Origin: Clostridia bacterium
Lineage (GTDB): Bacteria > Bacillota > Clostridia > Oscillospirales > Acutalibacteraceae
Assembly (NCBI GenBank): GCA_900771185.1
Contig: CAAGND010000164.1
Coordinates: 1 to 6,670 of the forward strand
DNA length: 6,670 nucleotides
Direction of reading: 5' to 3'
Part shown: positions 5,538-6,670 of the stretch, in pieces
How positions within the stretch are numbered: position 1 is the stretch's first letter
Layout of the letters: each line of letters opens with the position of its first letter
The notes under the pieces: generated by a model
What the model saw: the letters and a program-made list of their open reading frames with translations, nothing else
What the model was told of the DNA's origin: nothing
Database searches by the model: none
Made by a program: the position numbers and the translations under genes

Positions 5538-6452
5538 ATGGAAAAATTATTTAAGGTTCTCGGATTTATTCTCTGTTTTGTTCTTGTGGCGGCAGTTCTT
5601 TCAGTAGTGGCTCCCTACATATATTATCTGCGTTACAGGAAAAATAAGCAGGAGATTTCGGTTCCGTCAAAGAATCTCGCACAGGGCGAGGTTCGGGTAA
5701 TGAGCTGCAACCTTCGCTGCCTTACGTCGAATGATATCGGCAAAAAAAGCTGGTTCTACCGTGCGGATCTGGTTGTGAAGGGCATCGAAAACGAAGCTCC
5801 GTGTATCATAGGTTTTCAGGAGTGCACAAAATGGCAGTACAAATATCTCTGCGATGTGCTCCCGGAATATGACTCAGTGATAACCTATCGTGACGATTCA
5901 AAGACGTCCGAGGGCTGCCCGGTGTTCTATAAAGAGGATTTGTATTCCCTTAAGGAAAAGGGCTCATTCTGGCTTTCGGAAACTCCGGATAAGATGAGCA
6001 AGGACTGGGACTCGGCGTACTACCGTATATGCAGCTATGTCATTCTTGAGGAGAAACAGACGGAACGAGAGTTTGTGGTGTTCAATACACATCTTGACCA
6101 TATCAGTGATGAAGCCCGCATTAAGGGCACAAGAGTGGTGCTTGATAAGATAGCTCAGTTCGGCGGCATGCCTGCGGTGCTTATGGGTGACTTTAACGCC
6201 GAGGAGGATTCCGAGACCTATCGCAGCGCAACAGCGAACTTTCTCGATGCCAAGTATCAGACTGAGAACACCATGACAAGCTGCACCTATCAGGACTGGG
6301 GCGAGGGACTCGACCGTGACTGCATTGACTATGTCATGATTTCAAAAAGCGGCTTTAAGGTCAATTCCTACAAGGTAGTTACCGACACCTATGACGGAGT
6401 GTATTCGAGCGACCATTTTCCGCTGTCGGTCAGCCTCACTTTGGAGGACTGA
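5538..6452 (+). CDS. Membrane-anchored endonuclease/exonuclease/phosphatase (EEP) family protein
   Basis: The protein is 304 aa. Residues 5-31 form one strong hydrophobic segment followed by RYRKNK. This is probably an uncleaved signal anchor; no lipobox cysteine or clear cleavage site was seen. Residues about 51-302 form a complete EEP (DNase I/ExoIII-like) metal-dependent domain. MSCNLRC has Asn58 and GFQEC has the metal ligand Glu95. FWLSETPD (144-151) is typical of the EEP-1-like bacterial subgroup. NTHLDH contains His185 and Asp187, GDFNA contains Asp218 and Asn220, DCIDYVM contains Asp264, and SSDHFPL contains Asp292 and His293. All catalytic positions are present, so it should be an active phosphodiesterase or phosphatase. 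Whether it acts on DNA, phospholipid headgroups or another phosphoester is unknown. If the catalytic domain is outside the cell, extracellular DNA or lipid-linked phosphate are candidates. It has its own promoter and terminator, so it looks monocistronic and functionally separate from the synthetase operon. Confidence 0.88.
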   Translation: MEKLFKVLGFILCFVLVAAVLSVVAPYIYYLRYRKNKQEISVPSKNLAQGEVRVMSCNLRCLTSNDIGKKSWFYRADLVVKGIENEAPCIIGFQECTKWQYKYLCDVLPEYDSVITYRDDSKTSEGCPVFYKEDLYSLKEKGSFWLSETPDKMSKDWDSAYYRICSYVILEEKQTEREFVVFNTHLDHISDEARIKGTRVVLDKIAQFGGMPAVLMGDFNAEEDSETYRSATANFLDAKYQTENTMTSCTYQDWGEGLDRDCIDYVMISKSGFKVNSYKVVTDTYDGVYSSDHFPLSVSLTLED

Positions 6453-6460
6453 CGGATAAC

Positions 6461-6498
6461 AAACAGGGTTTCCGGCAAAACGGAAGCCCTGTTTTTTT
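6461..6498 (+). terminator. Strong rho-independent terminator of the EEP gene
   Basis: AAACAGGGTTTCCG (6461-6474) pairs with CGGAAGCCCTGTTT (6481-6494), a 14-bp stem with one U-G wobble and a 6-nt loop GCAAAA. A run of seven T's spans 6492-6498. It begins 8 nt after the stop codon. Confidence 0.94.
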
Positions 6499-6552
6499 GC
6501 TATGTTCGGATGTGAGAATACTCCCGGCTATACTGTGAAGCAAAAAGAGTAA

Positions 6553-6670
6553 AGCGACTTTTTGGCTAACCCTCTGTCAGTGGAGATGACTTTTGCAAAG
6601 GAAAAAGTAGAAGTGGCGGTTATTATTTTTTTTTGCTACGCGGTTTTGCTGTGTCCGACGTTCTCTCTTG
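6553..6670 (+). other. Unassigned tail with dyads, T9 tract and a frame open to the window edge
   Basis: No recognisable gene lies here. A frame is open from 6553 to the edge. Its first ATG is at 6586 and gives 28 codons, starting MTFAKEKVEV and then strongly hydrophobic. The only SD-like sequence, GGAG (6582-6585), abuts that ATG with no spacing, so translation is doubtful. A second frame reading through CCCTCTGTC is also open. ACTTTTT (6557-6563) can pair with AAAAAGT (6602-6608), enclosing GTCA (6576-6579) paired with TGAC (6587-6590). A T9 tract (6626-6634) follows without a GC-rich hairpin directly before it. It could be a degenerate intergenic repeat or the start of a gene beyond the window. 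Confidence 0.3.

Noticed and set aside
6502..6552. 16-codon frame starting MFGCENTPG
   Set aside because: It starts directly after the terminator T-run, has no ribosome binding site and is very short.
6601..6634. T9 tract as a third terminator
   Set aside because: No stable GC-rich hairpin directly precedes the T-run, and a strong terminator already ends the gene at 6498.

Overview
The window looks like a chromosomal segment from a Gram-positive, Clostridia-type bacterium, possibly Oscillospiraceae/Ruminococcaceae-like. The reasons are the moderately GC-rich coding DNA set against AT-rich spacers, strong AGGAGG-type ribosome binding sites, a ZapA next to a long U32 protein, and a cupin regulator paired with an acyl-CoA synthetase. 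This placement is inferred from gene content and style, not from a marker gene. No prophage, CRISPR array, transposase, rRNA or tRNA was seen.

Left third (1-2782, minus strand): a tight operon transcribed leftward in the order zapA, long U32 protein, dut. zapA and the U32 gene overlap by 4 nt (ATGA), and 18 nt separate the U32 stop from dut. The dut gene runs off the left edge and lacks its last conserved motif. The U32 protein resembles RlhA, the 23S rRNA C2501 hydroxylase, in length and domain order. The operon therefore joins cell division (ZapA), probable RNA modification (U32) and nucleotide-pool hygiene (dUTPase), all housekeeping roles.

Centre (2783-3115): a divergent AT-rich spacer of about 330 bp. 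It has a leftward promoter with a perfect TATAAT for zapA and a rightward promoter (TTGAAA-17-TAAAAT) for the next operon. An imperfect 14-nt direct repeat with a 28-nt period lies across the rightward promoter and could be an operator.

Middle (3116-5390, plus strand): a two-gene operon. It encodes a 182-aa XRE helix-turn-helix/cupin regulator and a 562-aa AMP-forming acyl-CoA synthetase of the medium-chain (ACSM) type. It ends in a good rho-independent terminator at 5449-5485. The regulator probably controls its own operon in response to a carboxylate or acyl-CoA ligand; this is inference.

Right (5487-6498, plus strand): a single-gene unit. A candidate promoter starts in the tail of the preceding terminator, followed by a very strong ribosome binding site, a 304-aa membrane-anchored endonuclease/exonuclease/phosphatase-family protein and a strong terminator. 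The last 170 bp hold no convincing complete gene. They contain dyads, a T9 tract and a short frame open to the window edge, and could be part of an intergenic repeat or the start of a gene outside the window.
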